Source of the DNA: Pomphorhynchus laevis | Taxonomy: Eukaryota; Acanthocephala; Palaeacanthocephala; Echinorhynchida; Pomphorhynchidae | Length of the DNA: 64,000 nucleotides | Assembly: GCA_012934845.2 (NCBI GenBank) | Contig: WNNJ02001122.1 | Span: 1 to 64,000, forward strand | Direction of reading: 5' to 3' | Shown: positions 32,695 through 42,262 of the stretch, piece by piece | Layout: each line of letters starts with the position of its first letter | Numbering within the stretch: the stretch's first letter is position 1 | Position numbers and translations under genes: made by a program | Notes under the pieces: model-generated | What the model saw: only the letters and a program-made list of their open reading frames with translations | Told to the model about the DNA's origin: nothing | Database searches by the model: none

Positions 32695-33060
32695 CGTTAA
32701 TACAAATGCTCGATGTCTCTATAAACAGATCTTTCCAAAGGAAAGGCATGGCTGCAAAATCACACATAACATATACATCGGTACATGTCGGGTTGGAAGG
32801 TGCAACGTTTAATACGTAGGTCAAACGTCACTTACGTTAGCGATAAGGATGAACGTCGGAGGTCACATTTCCGTGCAAACAATGCGAGTGATGGTGCAGT
32901 GACGCATGCTCTAAGTCACGGCGAGATTGACTGCATGAACTACTGTGTGTTTCGCAGTGGCGCAGTAGATGATGTCGAGAGATTGGCGTTTGAACAAAAC
33001 TAATCGTCCTTCTCTTCTCCGAAGCGCCACATGGCTGCAACGAAAACTATCATTTCGTAT
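32695..33060 (+). pseudogene. PLE fragment, GIY-YIG C-terminal region
   Basis: Plus-strand sequence encodes NIYIGTCRV and, after a frameshift, YVGQTSLT and the following basic region typical of the GIY-YIG nuclease in PLEs (compare CGAQYVGQTSLRF in the PLE at 42.8 kb). The final part can be read to about 33060. It joins the pogo-like element at about 32692. A hammerhead-like motif lies about 115 bp downstream. Confidence 0.72.
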
Positions 33061-33174
33061 GGAAAGATGTAACATGAACTTTTTAATCGCTCCATCGTCC
33101 TTTTATATTTATATTTTTATACGTTGTCTGCTATGAACAATGATGTACACATGTGCTTGTTGTATATTTTTAGA

Positions 33175-33203
33175 TTGAAGAAGGGCGAGTAGCCCGAAAC
33201 GTC
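33175..33203 (+). ncRNA. Hammerhead-like ribozyme, one core change
   Basis: TTGAAGA (33175-33181) differs from CTGANGA only at the first base. Helix II is AGGGC-gagta-GCCC, then GAAA (33196-33199) and C-G-T-C (33200-33203), giving the two-pair helix III and a C at the cleavage site. Helix I is poor. It follows the GIY-YIG end of a PLE fragment. Confidence 0.55.
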
Positions 33204-33243
33204 TGAGTATATTTGCACTGCTTTTTGTCGGGTCTTTCTACTC

Positions 33244-33458
33244 ATTTCAATACTATATATAGAATATATATATTATAATATATATTATATATATTTATAT
33301 AATATATATTTATATAATATATAATATATATAATATAATATATATAGAAGGGCAGTTAGCCCGAAAGGCTTTACAAGAAATTGCTCTTGGTCTTCATTTC
33401 CTGTTTTTTATCTACTTACGGTAATTATATATAGTCGAAATTAAATATATATTATATA

Positions 33459-33540
<82 letters not shown>
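33244..33540. repeat. AT microsatellite flanking the intact PLE
   Basis: Nearly pure (AT)n and tatatat-type sequence fills 33252-33345 and 33440-33540, interrupted by a degenerate hammerhead-like fragment at about 33345-33370 (agaagggcagttagcccgaaa). The left end of the intact PLE abuts the second tract directly. Confidence 0.9.
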
Positions 33541-33542
<2 letters not shown>

Positions 33543-33596
33543 CTCACCAATATTTCCAGCAGTTTGTCTTTGAGAAAATAAACAACAAAGTTATTT

Positions 33597-33635
33597 ATTG
33601 AACGTTTCGGCTTTTTGCCTTTATCAACAGCGAAA
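33597..33635 (-). ncRNA. Hammerhead-like motif in left PLE repeat
   Basis: On the minus strand, TTGATAA, helix II AGGC-aaaaa-GCC, GAAA and C-G-T-T follow each other. Two core positions depart from CTGANGA, so cleavage is doubtful. The mirror copy is at 36228-36262. Confidence 0.45.
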
Positions 33636-36132
33636 AAAATGTGCACACGCGCAAACTCAAATCAACTGTAAAAAAACAAAATGCAATCTATTAAGTTCTC
33701 ATAGGAACTTAATAGAAGACCATACAAGTCAAATAGATTTGAGATGCAAAAAAATTATAAAAAAGGCTGAAAGGGAACTACTTAAACATGCCTTGATGTA
33801 CTACGGTCGCTTATCCAACGAATATTGCGGATATGATTTGGACAGGACAGAACTACACCGTTGTTTACTTAAGAAATCAAGAAAAATATCATTACTTATA
33901 CATAAAAAGGTTACAACAGAGGAATTAATGGAATATGAATACCATCCAAACAGACATAGGAGACATCCAAATAGCAACAATCCAAGGTACAATAATAAGG
34001 ATAAAAACATGTACACTAACATATCCAAATACACTCCCTCAGAAAGGGAAGAAAAAGTGTTAGCCTTAGGACTCAATTTTAACGTTACTCCAAGAGAGTT
34101 TAATAGACGTAAGTTAATTTCATGCTTAAATATGAATGCTCATTCGGTAAAAAATGAAATACATGAAGCTAGGATATCAGCGGTTAATTATATTGGACAG
34201 AACCTATTTCAGGAATATTGCAGTAGGAAACCAAATGATGTCGGAAATAATAATATTAACCAAGATATATTGAAAGGCATAAAAAGTTTACGAGATAATT
34301 CAGAAATCCTTATTAAAAAAGCAGATAAGGGAAATGAGCCCGTATTGTGGGATAAGGAAGAATATATACATGAGGGTCTACGGCAATTAAACTCACAGAA
34401 CTATGAAATATGCAAAGATACAGCGTTAATAGATGCAAAAATGGCAGTGGAAAATTTACTTACTAAGTACACCAGTAACAATACCATAACAACTGAAACA
34501 ATGCATGAACTAAATTGTCGTAACGCAACACCAGGAAGGATGTATTTCTTACCAAAAACACATAAAAATGAATATCCAGTCAAGGGTAGACCTATTATTA
34601 GTACAAATAATTCCCCAACAGAAAAGCTTAGTAAATATATTGACAACCTTATGAAACCACTACTAACAAAAGTTCCATCTATGATACGCAATTCCGGCGA
34701 TTTTTTAAAAAAGTTACAGCAAATCGATAAAGATAAAGTACGAAGTTCAAAATTAATTACAATGGATGTAACATCGTTATACACAAACATAGATCACGAT
34801 GAGGGACTTGAGGCAATAAAACAGTGTATAATGGAGGAAGACTGGCCAATAATGAAACAAAACTTCGTACTAGAAAGCTTAGAAATAATATTAAAGAATA
34901 ACATATTTACATTTAACGACATACTCTACAGACAATTAATAGGGACTGCCATGGGGACACCCGTTGCACCCACCTATGCTATACTATACATGCATAAGTA
35001 TGAACAGGAAATGATCAACTCAATGCAAATTAAACCAATACTTTACTGTCGATATATCGATGACATTTTTATAATGTTATCTCGAGAGGAATACAATTCG
35101 GACCTACTACCAAAAAATGTGAATGATCATGGAAGGTTAGAATTTACGATGGAGGATGAAGATATACACTTTCTTGATGTAAAGATAAAAAGGACTCCCA
35201 ACTTAGACATAGAAACAACTTTATACCAAAAACCTTCATATAAAGCAATGTATTTGCATGCAAAAAGTGCACACCCATCATGGATAAAAAGAAACATGAT
35301 AAAAGGGGAAATATGTAGGATATACACTGTGTGTTCAAATTCGAACGATAGAATTCGTTGCCTTAATACATTGAGAGTAGACCTGATGCGTAGAGGATAT
35401 ACACATAGAATCATTTACAAACAGATACAAAAAGTCAGAAATCAAATAAATAAAAATAAAAGTAGGATAGATATTAACAAAGGAATGATCCAGGTCAAAC
35501 AAAAGGAAAAATATATTGGAATAGACTATGTCCCTTCCCTATCAAATATAGGACGAAAAATCAAAAACATACAAAAAGTCTCTGTAGCAGCATATGGGGG
35601 TACAATTGATAGCCCAAGATTGTTCTATACATGTAATAATACCATAAAGAAAGCACTGGTAAATTCAAGAATTAAAAAAACACATAGTCACGATAAAAAA
35701 TTGTGTTCAGAATGCAAAAAAGTAAGATGTAAGAGCTGTGCTTCTGTAAATATAGGTAGCTATTTTGAAAGCATTGGAACAGGCTGTAGATATAAAATAA
35801 AGAATACAGCTAACTGTTGTACTAAGGGAATAATCTATCTCGGAAATTGCACAGAATGTAAAGCCCAATACGTCGGAGAAACGGGTAGAGATCTAAGAGC
35901 CCGATTGACAAATCGTCGGGCAGATATAAAGGCAAAAAGAGGAAACGATGCTATCGTAAAACACTGCGAAACCCACGATAATAAGGATACCTTCAAATAT
36001 ACAATAATCGACATAGTTCAGAACGATAAACAAAGAAAAATAAACGAAATGGAATGGATTGGACAATTGTATACCGACAGAGACACAGGAATTAACGAAC
36101 AGCACATCTATCACTGGAATGAAATTACCTAA
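33598..36132 (+). CDS. PLE polyprotein: RT plus GIY-YIG nuclease
   Basis: The open frame spans 844 codons from the left inverted repeat to TAA 36130-36132. In order it has the ADKGNEPVLWDKEEY block (243-257), FLPKTHKN (317-324), RPIISTNNSPTEKLS (331-345), RT motif A MDVTSLYTN (389-397), GTAMGTPVAPTYA (449-461), the catalytic RYIDDIF (485-491), the C-terminal Cys pairs CSEC and CKSC (703-714), and GIY-YIG (GIIYL 744-748, QYVGETGRDLRARL 757-770). PLE RTs resemble telomerase and prime on nicks made by the nuclease. The first in-frame ATG is at codon 67, so a start inside the repeat, an intron or a non-ATG start is likely. The frame is intact, so it may be active. Confidence 0.9.
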   Translation: MNVSAFCLYQQRKKCAHAQTQINCKKTKCNLLSSHRNLIEDHTSQIDLRCKKIIKKAERELLKHALMYYGRLSNEYCGYDLDRTELHRCLLKKSRKISLLIHKKVTTEELMEYEYHPNRHRRHPNSNNPRYNNKDKNMYTNISKYTPSEREEKVLALGLNFNVTPREFNRRKLISCLNMNAHSVKNEIHEARISAVNYIGQNLFQEYCSRKPNDVGNNNINQDILKGIKSLRDNSEILIKKADKGNEPVLWDKEEYIHEGLRQLNSQNYEICKDTALIDAKMAVENLLTKYTSNNTITTETMHELNCRNATPGRMYFLPKTHKNEYPVKGRPIISTNNSPTEKLSKYIDNLMKPLLTKVPSMIRNSGDFLKKLQQIDKDKVRSSKLITMDVTSLYTNIDHDEGLEAIKQCIMEEDWPIMKQNFVLESLEIILKNNIFTFNDILYRQLIGTAMGTPVAPTYAILYMHKYEQEMINSMQIKPILYCRYIDDIFIMLSREEYNSDLLPKNVNDHGRLEFTMEDEDIHFLDVKIKRTPNLDIETTLYQKPSYKAMYLHAKSAHPSWIKRNMIKGEICRIYTVCSNSNDRIRCLNTLRVDLMRRGYTHRIIYKQIQKVRNQINKNKSRIDINKGMIQVKQKEKYIGIDYVPSLSNIGRKIKNIQKVSVAAYGGTIDSPRLFYTCNNTIKKALVNSRIKKTHSHDKKLCSECKKVRCKSCASVNIGSYFESIGTGCRYKIKNTANCCTKGIIYLGNCTECKAQYVGETGRDLRARLTNRRADIKAKRGNDAIVKHCETHDNKDTFKYTIIDIVQNDKQRKINEMEWIGQLYTDRDTGINEQHIYHWNEIT

Positions 36133-36227
36133 AAAGAAGATGAAATTCTTTCGTAATGCTACGTCATATGTTTTTGCATTTTGTTTTTTTACAGTTGATT
36201 TGAGTTTGCGCGTGTGCACATTTTTTT

Positions 36228-36262
36228 CGCTGTTGATAAAGGCAAAAAGCCGAAACGTTCAA
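36228..36262 (+). ncRNA. Hammerhead-like motif in right PLE repeat
   Basis: The plus-strand sequence carries TTGATAA, AGGC-aaaaa-GCC, GAAA and CGTT and lies 3' of the PLE ORF. It is the mirror image of the left repeat's motif and has the same two core changes. In this position a self-cleaving RNA would define the transcript end, which is inference from other PLEs. Confidence 0.45.
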
Positions 36263-36380
36263 TAAATAACTTTGTTGTTTATTTTCTCAAAGACAAACTG
36301 CTGGAAATATTGGTGAGATAATATTTATTGAAAAAAAGAGTTCATTGAAAAGGACCCCAGCTGTGAGAAAAACACCCACA

Positions 36381-36387
<7 letters not shown>

Positions 36388-36476
<89 letters not shown>

Positions 36477-36500
36477 ATTATATACAATTATATATATATT
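36388..36500. repeat. AT microsatellite right of the intact PLE
   Basis: A pure (TA)n tract of about 85 bp is followed by degenerate tatataattatat to 36500. It matches the left microsatellite, so both may be parts of one original tract split by the PLE. Confidence 0.9.
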
Positions 36501-36550
36501 TCAAGTAATTGTTGGAACCAGAACTACAAGAAAGTTTTATTTTGGCAAAC

Positions 36551-36585
36551 GTTTCGCACCTTTCGATAGATCCTTATTCAGTGCT
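36551..36585 (-). ncRNA. Degenerate hammerhead-like motif
   Basis: On the minus strand CTGAATA is followed by AGGATC-TATC and GAAA, then by GGTGCGAAACGTT. The motif occupies the place after the GIY-YIG end of the same PLE fragment, where other PLEs here have hammerheads. The core is imperfect and two alternative GAAA positions are possible. Confidence 0.35.
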
Positions 36586-36599
36586 ACAGCACAATTTAC

Positions 36600-37330
36600 A
36601 GAAACTATATATTTTAAAAAGCTGACGTGTGACACTTCTGGCTCCGGAAGAATTTAGATTTTTATTCGATTACCATGCTTCTATAGTTCGTTGAAAGGCT
36701 GGTCATTAGTATTTAATGACTTATCTGTCATCAACTGACAGATTCAGTATTTTTCTGACGCTTGCATTTGAAATTATCTTTTACAGGACCTTCGATAATA
36801 ATCGTAGACATTCGATGATCTGGATTCTCGACCAAATGAGCCACAGCGCAGTCTGCTCCCAATCGTTTGGGTCGCATATCCTTACGGTGGTTGTTAGCCT
36901 TTACGCTGTATTTCGTCCTAGTTTGACCAATATACTGGGCTGAACAGTCTAGGCAAAAATGGTCGTAGATTAAGCAGTCTGATTTACATGTATACTGCCC
37001 GTGGATCTTATATGTTAAACCCATCGCCATTCTTTAAAATTCAGCCGTGTTGATCATATCCGAACAGTTTGCACATGGTCTGTATCCACAAGGCTTACTT
37101 CCACGTTCTGTGTAGTTATTGATCCTGGAAGTTTTCTTCATCAGGCTTAACAGCTTGTCCGTATATTTGAAACGGACACGTTGTCGCTTGATCTTTATTT
37201 TCAACTCGGCATCAAGTTGCTGGATAGCTTTGTCGAACAGTTTCGGCAGATAGTCAAATGTCGGGTTATACGATAATAAGGCGTGGAATTCATTTGTGGT
37301 TTGAATCCCTGTTAACAGAATGTTCTAGTA
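36600..37330 (-). pseudogene. PLE fragment, connector, Cys cluster and GIY-YIG
   Basis: Minus-strand frames encode a Lys-rich connector (37030-37320) with CGYRPCANC, then after a stop the frame 36731-37030 with IYDHFCLDCSAQYIGQTR and the rest of GIY-YIG, ending with NPDHRMSTIIIEGPVKD. It meets a plus-strand PLE piece head to head at about 37335. Confidence 0.8.
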
Positions 37331-37342
37331 CTTCCGAGTTGT

Positions 37343-38130
37343 TTGCTTCCAATTGTCTCTTCACATATTAAGAATACTTCTGATTTTCTTAATAAATTCA
37401 TTGACGCTAAACAATATATAACGGTCAATACAATACTACTAACAATTGATGTCGAATCGCTCTACACAAGCATTCCTACTGACGAAGGAATAACAGCAAT
37501 TAGATATTTATTGGCTGAACAACAATTTGAAAAACAAGAAGTGGACTTTATCTGTGAATCTTTGAATTTAATATTGTACCATAATATATTTGAATTCAAT
37601 GTAAGTGTCTATATAGAAAGAAATGGTACGGCGATTAGGACACCTGTCGCACCGATTTTTGCTATTTTATACATGCATTGGCTTGAAGAAAAACTTATTT
37701 TGACAGTAGAGATTCGTCCAACTAAATAGTGCCGTTACATAGATGATATATTTGTAATATGGGATAAAGGAAAAACAGAGATAGAAAAATTTCTTAGTGA
37801 TCTAAGAAATATCTAAGATTGATATAAACACAACTCCACATTTTCTTGATGTACAGTTACCGAAAATAGATAATGAAACCACCCTGTATACGAAAAGATT
37901 GTCAAAAGCGGGATACTTGCGTTATAATAACTGTCATCCAAAATCAATTAAGAGGGCAGTAATTTTTAATGAAATAAGACGAATAGAACAAATATGTAGC
38001 ACACGTGCAAAAAAAGTAAAATGTATCGGTGTTCTAATCACGGATCTACTGCACAGAGGTGATCATAAACAATTAATTTATAAACAAATCAATAGATCAC
38101 ACAATTCACAGAGACCTTCAGAAGAACCAA
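37343..38130 (+). pseudogene. PLE fragment, RT palm and connector
   Basis: The frame encodes TIDVESLYTSIPTDE, then an altered GTAIRTPVAPIFAILY, stop, RYIDDIFVIWD, stop, and from 37899 a connector with KSIKRAVIFNEIRRIEQ and KQINRSHN. Several stops lie between the blocks. From 37899 the frame runs open into non-PLE sequence. Confidence 0.78.
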
Positions 38131-39332
38131 ACATAAAAACTGTAAGCTGTATCCCATCCCATCCGGCTTTAAAATCTCTTCCTACAGTCTTGACAAATAT
38201 TCTCGCTGATGTAAAACTTCAATATGACGTTGTCAATGTGGACATCCATATCAATGATGTCAATCAAAATCTTCGAATCTTACATAGCGGAGGCGTACTC
38301 GACTTTCAAACTGGGAAAGATGAAAGCCCGATCAAACAGACACCCTCATACCCCACACGCTTACTTGTGACACAGAGTAGTAACACTGAGAACGAGGGCG
38401 TAGTGGCCACGACGAGCGTTATCGGAATAGAACAACCTTGCAATAAAACGAACCTAATAAATTTTGATTGTGAAGGTTGGACTGGACAGAATTTTGTGAT
38501 TGCTGGGGACAGTGCGGGCCACAACATCGTGATGTCTGTATTTCTTATGTCAATGAAGAGAGGAATTCGAATACCTGATCGATTATTTGGATTTTGCCCA
38601 GCCTACTGCTTAAGCTCGGGTATTTCACCTAGCCGACTTGTTAGCCTGGTAGGCCCATTTCTTAATTTCAGCGTCATGACGACATGCGAAGAAACAAAGG
38701 GACTGGGGAAGGTTGTGGTTGCAGGTGGCTTTACTGATGCGCCCAATGTGATAAGGGGAATAAACATGGACACGTTTGACGTCCAGAATACCAGCATAAT
38801 GAGCCGCAAATCTCCTCTTACAATTTGTATAACAAACGAAGAATTGGTGCCAAAATATTTTGAACTGGATGAGCATACATGTGCAGTAGACGCCAACGCA
38901 GGGTCAATATTGATTTTCGACTATTCAAAAGAATCAAATCAAATTATCAATTCAAATCAAGTAATAGGCGATATTGGAAGCCTCTGCTACCTGGATTATA
39001 CGAAATCACAGCTGTTGTCACTGGATTCAATCCGCCTCGGAGGACCGGGACTGTACGAGATGCCGACAAATATGTGTCCGCGAACGCCACTCAACAGCCT
39101 GCCGAATCCAGCAAGGGGAACGGAAAGACGTCAGAGGCAGAGAAGTCGACGGATGTGGCAGCAACAGAGGAGGACAACGACGCTGTTTTTCTTACCGCCT
39201 CGGAGGACCGTGACTGTACGAAATGCCGACAAATATGTAGACACCTTGCAACAGCTTGCCGAATCCAGCAACGTGGACGGGGAGACGTCAAAGGCAGACA
39301 AGTCCACGGATAAGGCGGAATCAAAAGAATAG
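37899..39332 (+). other. Chimeric ORF: PLE connector fused to lipase-like and unknown sequence
   Basis: One uninterrupted frame of 477 codons starts in PLE connector sequence. At about residues 202-264 it contains the nucleophile elbow GDSAGHNI and a downstream SPSRLVSLVGPFLNFSV stretch that closely follows the corresponding exon of hormone-sensitive lipase (HSL: GDSAGGN, then SPSRLLSLMDPLLPLSV). The rest is unrecognised, and the tail runs through two copies of a 159-bp tandem repeat. HSL hydrolyses acylglycerols with the GDSAG Ser. Other parts of the lipase are not visible. Whether this is a real gene, an exon flanked by open intronic sequence or a captured cDNA piece cannot be decided here. 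Confidence 0.55.
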
Positions 39333-39340
39333 CGACGCTG
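39038..39340. repeat. 159-bp tandem repeat, two copies
   Basis: A unit starting cctcggaggaccg occurs at 39038 and again at 39197, followed by ctgtacga and gccgacaaatatgt in each and by a shared ccgaatccagcaa. In another frame the unit encodes PPRRTGTVRDADKYV and a Ser/Lys/Glu-rich tail, and both copies keep that frame open. That suggests an originally coding repeat in a different frame from the 477-codon ORF. Confidence 0.6.
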
Positions 39341-39479
39341 TTTTTCCTTAAAATTTTATTTATCTTTATTTTTATTTATTTGAACTGTATATTGATTGTT
39401 TAGATGTTGTATGTATATTGTTTGACGTTGTCATTGATGTAGAACCTCGTATTGTATTTAATATGAATAGCACACTATA

Positions 39480-40090
39480 AAGAATGCTATCAACAAACAT
39501 AGCGAGATCAAATAGAAACTTTAGCGAAAGTGTATGTAGTCCTTGCGGAGACAAAAGATGTAAATGTTGCCATCTAATGAGCGCACGATCTAAATTAAAA
39601 AGTTAAAGAACAAAATTAGATTACAGAATTGATTAACATCTCAACTGTAAAACTGAAAACGTTGTATACGTAGCGACATGCCACGAATGCATATTTCAAT
39701 ATGTAGGAGAAACAGGAAGAAGCCTAGCAAAAAGAATACCAATTAGACGGTATGACATAAATAAAAACCATACTACATACGACGCGGCAGTATAACATTG
39801 TCTTTAGCATGACAAACCTCATGAAGCCCTAACATATACTCTCTTAAAATCTGGATTTAACGACATCAACGCAAAGAAAAAGTTTGATCTCTAAACGATT
39901 GGACAAATGATAAAGGTCTGAATAGAAATCATATTTACAAATGGAAGAATTTTGAAATAAAACCAGCGTGAATTCTTTTGTGCAGAAGCGTGTCGATCTC
40001 TATATATGACTAGATTTGTGTATGCGTTTCTGCAACTCTAAAAAGCTACGGCGAAACGTTGTTGATAAAATTTTGCCTTTTGATTTGCTG
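39480..40090 (+). pseudogene. PLE fragment, Cys cluster and GIY-YIG
   Basis: The plus strand encodes CGDKRCKCC, then VVYVATCHECIFQYVGETGR and the following RYDINKN and KPHEALTYTLLKSG blocks, all with interspersed stops. It ends at about 39980. A hammerhead-like motif follows at about 40050-40073. Confidence 0.75.
40045..40075 (+). ncRNA. Degenerate hammerhead-like motif
   Basis: The sequence ctaaaaagctacggcgaaacgttg has the GAAAC-GTT end of PLE hammerheads, with a short helix II, but the CTGANGA part is decayed. It is placed after a PLE GIY-YIG fragment. Confidence 0.3.
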
Positions 40091-40097
40091 TTCTAAC

Positions 40098-40367
40098 ATT
40101 AAATCAGCTAACTGAGTCTACGTATTTAATATAATTATAAAATAAACAAAACATATTAATGCTAAATCAAAATTTAATAATTAAATTATAAAATTAATAA
40201 TTGTTTTTAGATTTTTTATAATTTAAATTTTCTATAATTTAAATCAGGTTAAAAAAATGAAATTTAAAATAAAAGTCATTTTTATGAATTGAGTAATAAA
40301 TAACAGACGTTGTATCAGAATAATAATTAGAGGTCATCAGGAGGAACTGCTATGCTATCAGGTTTCG
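40098..40367. repeat. Dispersed repeat R, copy 1
   Basis: About 270 bp starting attaaatcagctaactgag and ending gctatcaggtttcg is repeated at 60481-60780. Both copies are AT-rich and without coding capacity. The second has extra aaataa units. Each end is sharp, so this is a discrete repeat family of unknown class. Confidence 0.8.
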
Positions 40368-40432
40368 ATATACTAATATACAATCGGTCCGACATGAATC
40401 CAGCACACAGGTGTTCCTCTCCAGTACAAATA

Positions 40433-40634
40433 TATATACTGTTTTTGTTCAAAGAAAACAAGCTTAGGGCAATTATTAGAAACCAAACTTTTTTAAGGTC
40501 TCTTAAAAAACTTTTTCTCTTAAACCAAACTTTTTTGGTTTCTAGTAAACAAAATTTGACAAAGAAAGTATCGAAACGTTAATTTGATTTTTTATCTGCC
40601 ATAAGCTTGTTTTCTTTGAACGAAAACAGTATAT
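40433..40634. mobile_element. MITE-like palindromic element with about 33-bp terminal inverted repeats
   Basis: The ends tatactgtttttgttcaaag (40435) and, at 40601-40634, the reverse complement of nearly the same sequence bound about 200 bp of AT-rich non-coding DNA. Internal aaccaaacttttttaagg and aaccaaacttttttggtt also form a partial palindrome. The flanks are TA-rich, compatible with TA target duplications. No transposase is present. Confidence 0.65.
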
Positions 40635-41952
40635 TAACAGCATTCTTACAAAGGATCCGAGTTGGTGGTTATCATTGACATTATGGGTATTAACATATAT
40701 AATTATCTATAATTATATTTATATAATTATATAAATAGAATTATAAATAGAATTATAATTTTATAAATATAATTATATTTATATATAACTATTTCCCGTG
40801 AATAATAAGGATAATGAGGCAGTGCGTAATGCCTTCGGTAAAAGAATATTTGACAAGTACGTGACAGTAGAACCGTCAAAACCTTGTCGAACATATCTCC
40901 GTTACAATACAAAGCACTGTAATCTTGCAAAAAGGCGCGATATAGTCATAAAGAAAGCCGATAAGGGACCACATGCGGTAGTTTGGTGTAGAGATGAATA
41001 CATATGCGAGGCGAATAGACAGCTTGTGTTATCAGTATACGTGGAAGTATCAATAGATCGATTACCATTATGTACGAATATTCTAGAAGTTCACTTAAAT
41101 CAATTTGTGTCAAAACGTGTTCTTTCGGTGATAGATGCAGAGAAACTAACTCAGAAAAATCCGCGCTTTGGAACGTTTTATATGTTACCGAAAGTGCATA
41201 CACCACAAAGACCTTACATATGTAGACCCATTGTGTCCTGCATCGGGACGCCTACAGAGCTGTTATCTAGAAAGATTTTACGAATATTTGAAACAACTTC
41301 TCAAGTTTGTGCCGGCACACCTATATAGCTCCCGAATATCCCTAAAGATAAAGCGTTGGAAGCAATTGCTAAGGTATTGAGTTATTCTGACTACTCTCTC
41401 CATTTGAAGGAATTTATCTTTAAATCATCTAGAATAATTTTAGAGAACAATGTTTTAGAATTTGATGGTAAGTACATTGTACAAAATGAGGGTACTGCTA
41501 TGGGCACTCCTTTCGCACCGACATTTGCGCAATATTTATGATTATGATTGAGAAAGAATGGATAGCAAATAGTAAGAGAAAACCATTGTATTTTGTGAGA
41601 TATATTGATGATATCTTTTTTTGGCTTAGTGACAAACAAAGTTTAGAAGAATTTAAGACTCAGTTTGAAACAATTACATCTCTTCGTCTTACGTTTGAAC
41701 AGGGATCGACAGTTAATTTTCTGGATGTAACTGCTTATGTGCAACATGAGAAATTTATGACTACCTACTACAGAAAGCCCGAATCAAAACCTCTGCATCT
41801 TTATGATAGTAGTTGTCATTCCCAATCCTTAAAACTTAATATAATATTTAATTAGACATAGTTGCGTGTAAGTCTCCGATTAGATTGTTGTATCGATCAC
41901 TCATTATAGACTTGCGAAATACAGTTTGAATGGTTTTTATTAGAGCTTTCGA

Positions 41953-41985
41953 CCACACGGTCCTTGTCAACAGATTAAAAAAAAT
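41953..41985 (-). ncRNA. Hammerhead-like motif, left end of the short PLE-like insertion
   Basis: On the minus strand TTGACAA, GGACC-gtgtg-GTC, GAAA and G-C-T-C occur in order. Compared with other PLE hammerheads the helix III pair is G-C instead of C-G, a compensatory change. Core changes make activity uncertain. Confidence 0.4.
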
Positions 41986-42231
41986 CAAACAGAATTAAAA
42001 TGACAGTACAGAGATACAAGTTTTATCTTGGAATGCCACGGCAGAAGTCCATTCGTTTACGTGATACCGTCCACAATTTCATGCGATACTGGTAATCGTA
42101 GTGACCAGTTAGACTTATTTCCGGCCATCGGATTCGCTTCGGAATTTATTAAAATTGATTCTTTTATAAGACGACGTTGCAAGTTGTTTTCAACACAGAT
42201 AATCTTAGCTTTTCCAAAGTTTGTTTTAATC

Positions 42232-42262
42232 TGTTTGAGAAGGACCGTGTGGACGAAAGCTC
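42232..42262 (+). ncRNA. Hammerhead-like motif, right end of the short PLE-like insertion
   Basis: The plus strand has TTGAGA (one base short), AGGACC-gtgtg-GAC, GAAA and GCTC. It has the same G-C helix III pair as the left end. It is an inverted, slightly diverged partner of the left motif. Confidence 0.4.

Larger units (their letters stand above)
33541..36387 (+). mobile_element. Full-length Penelope-like element with inverted terminal repeats
   Basis: The inverted repeats 33541-33684 and 36174-36319 (about 145 bp, nearly perfect) flank a single long ORF. (AT)n tracts lie immediately left (33440-33540) and right (36387-36470), consistent with insertion into an AT microsatellite. A further 67-bp tail (36320-36387) follows the right repeat only, like the one-sided extension known from Penelope. 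Both repeats contain a hammerhead-like motif in outward orientation. This is the only PLE in the window without a frameshift or stop. Confidence 0.88.

Noticed and set aside
36287..36569. ORFs rich in Ile-Tyr on both strands of the AT tract
   Set aside because: They are translations of a (TA)n microsatellite, not genes.
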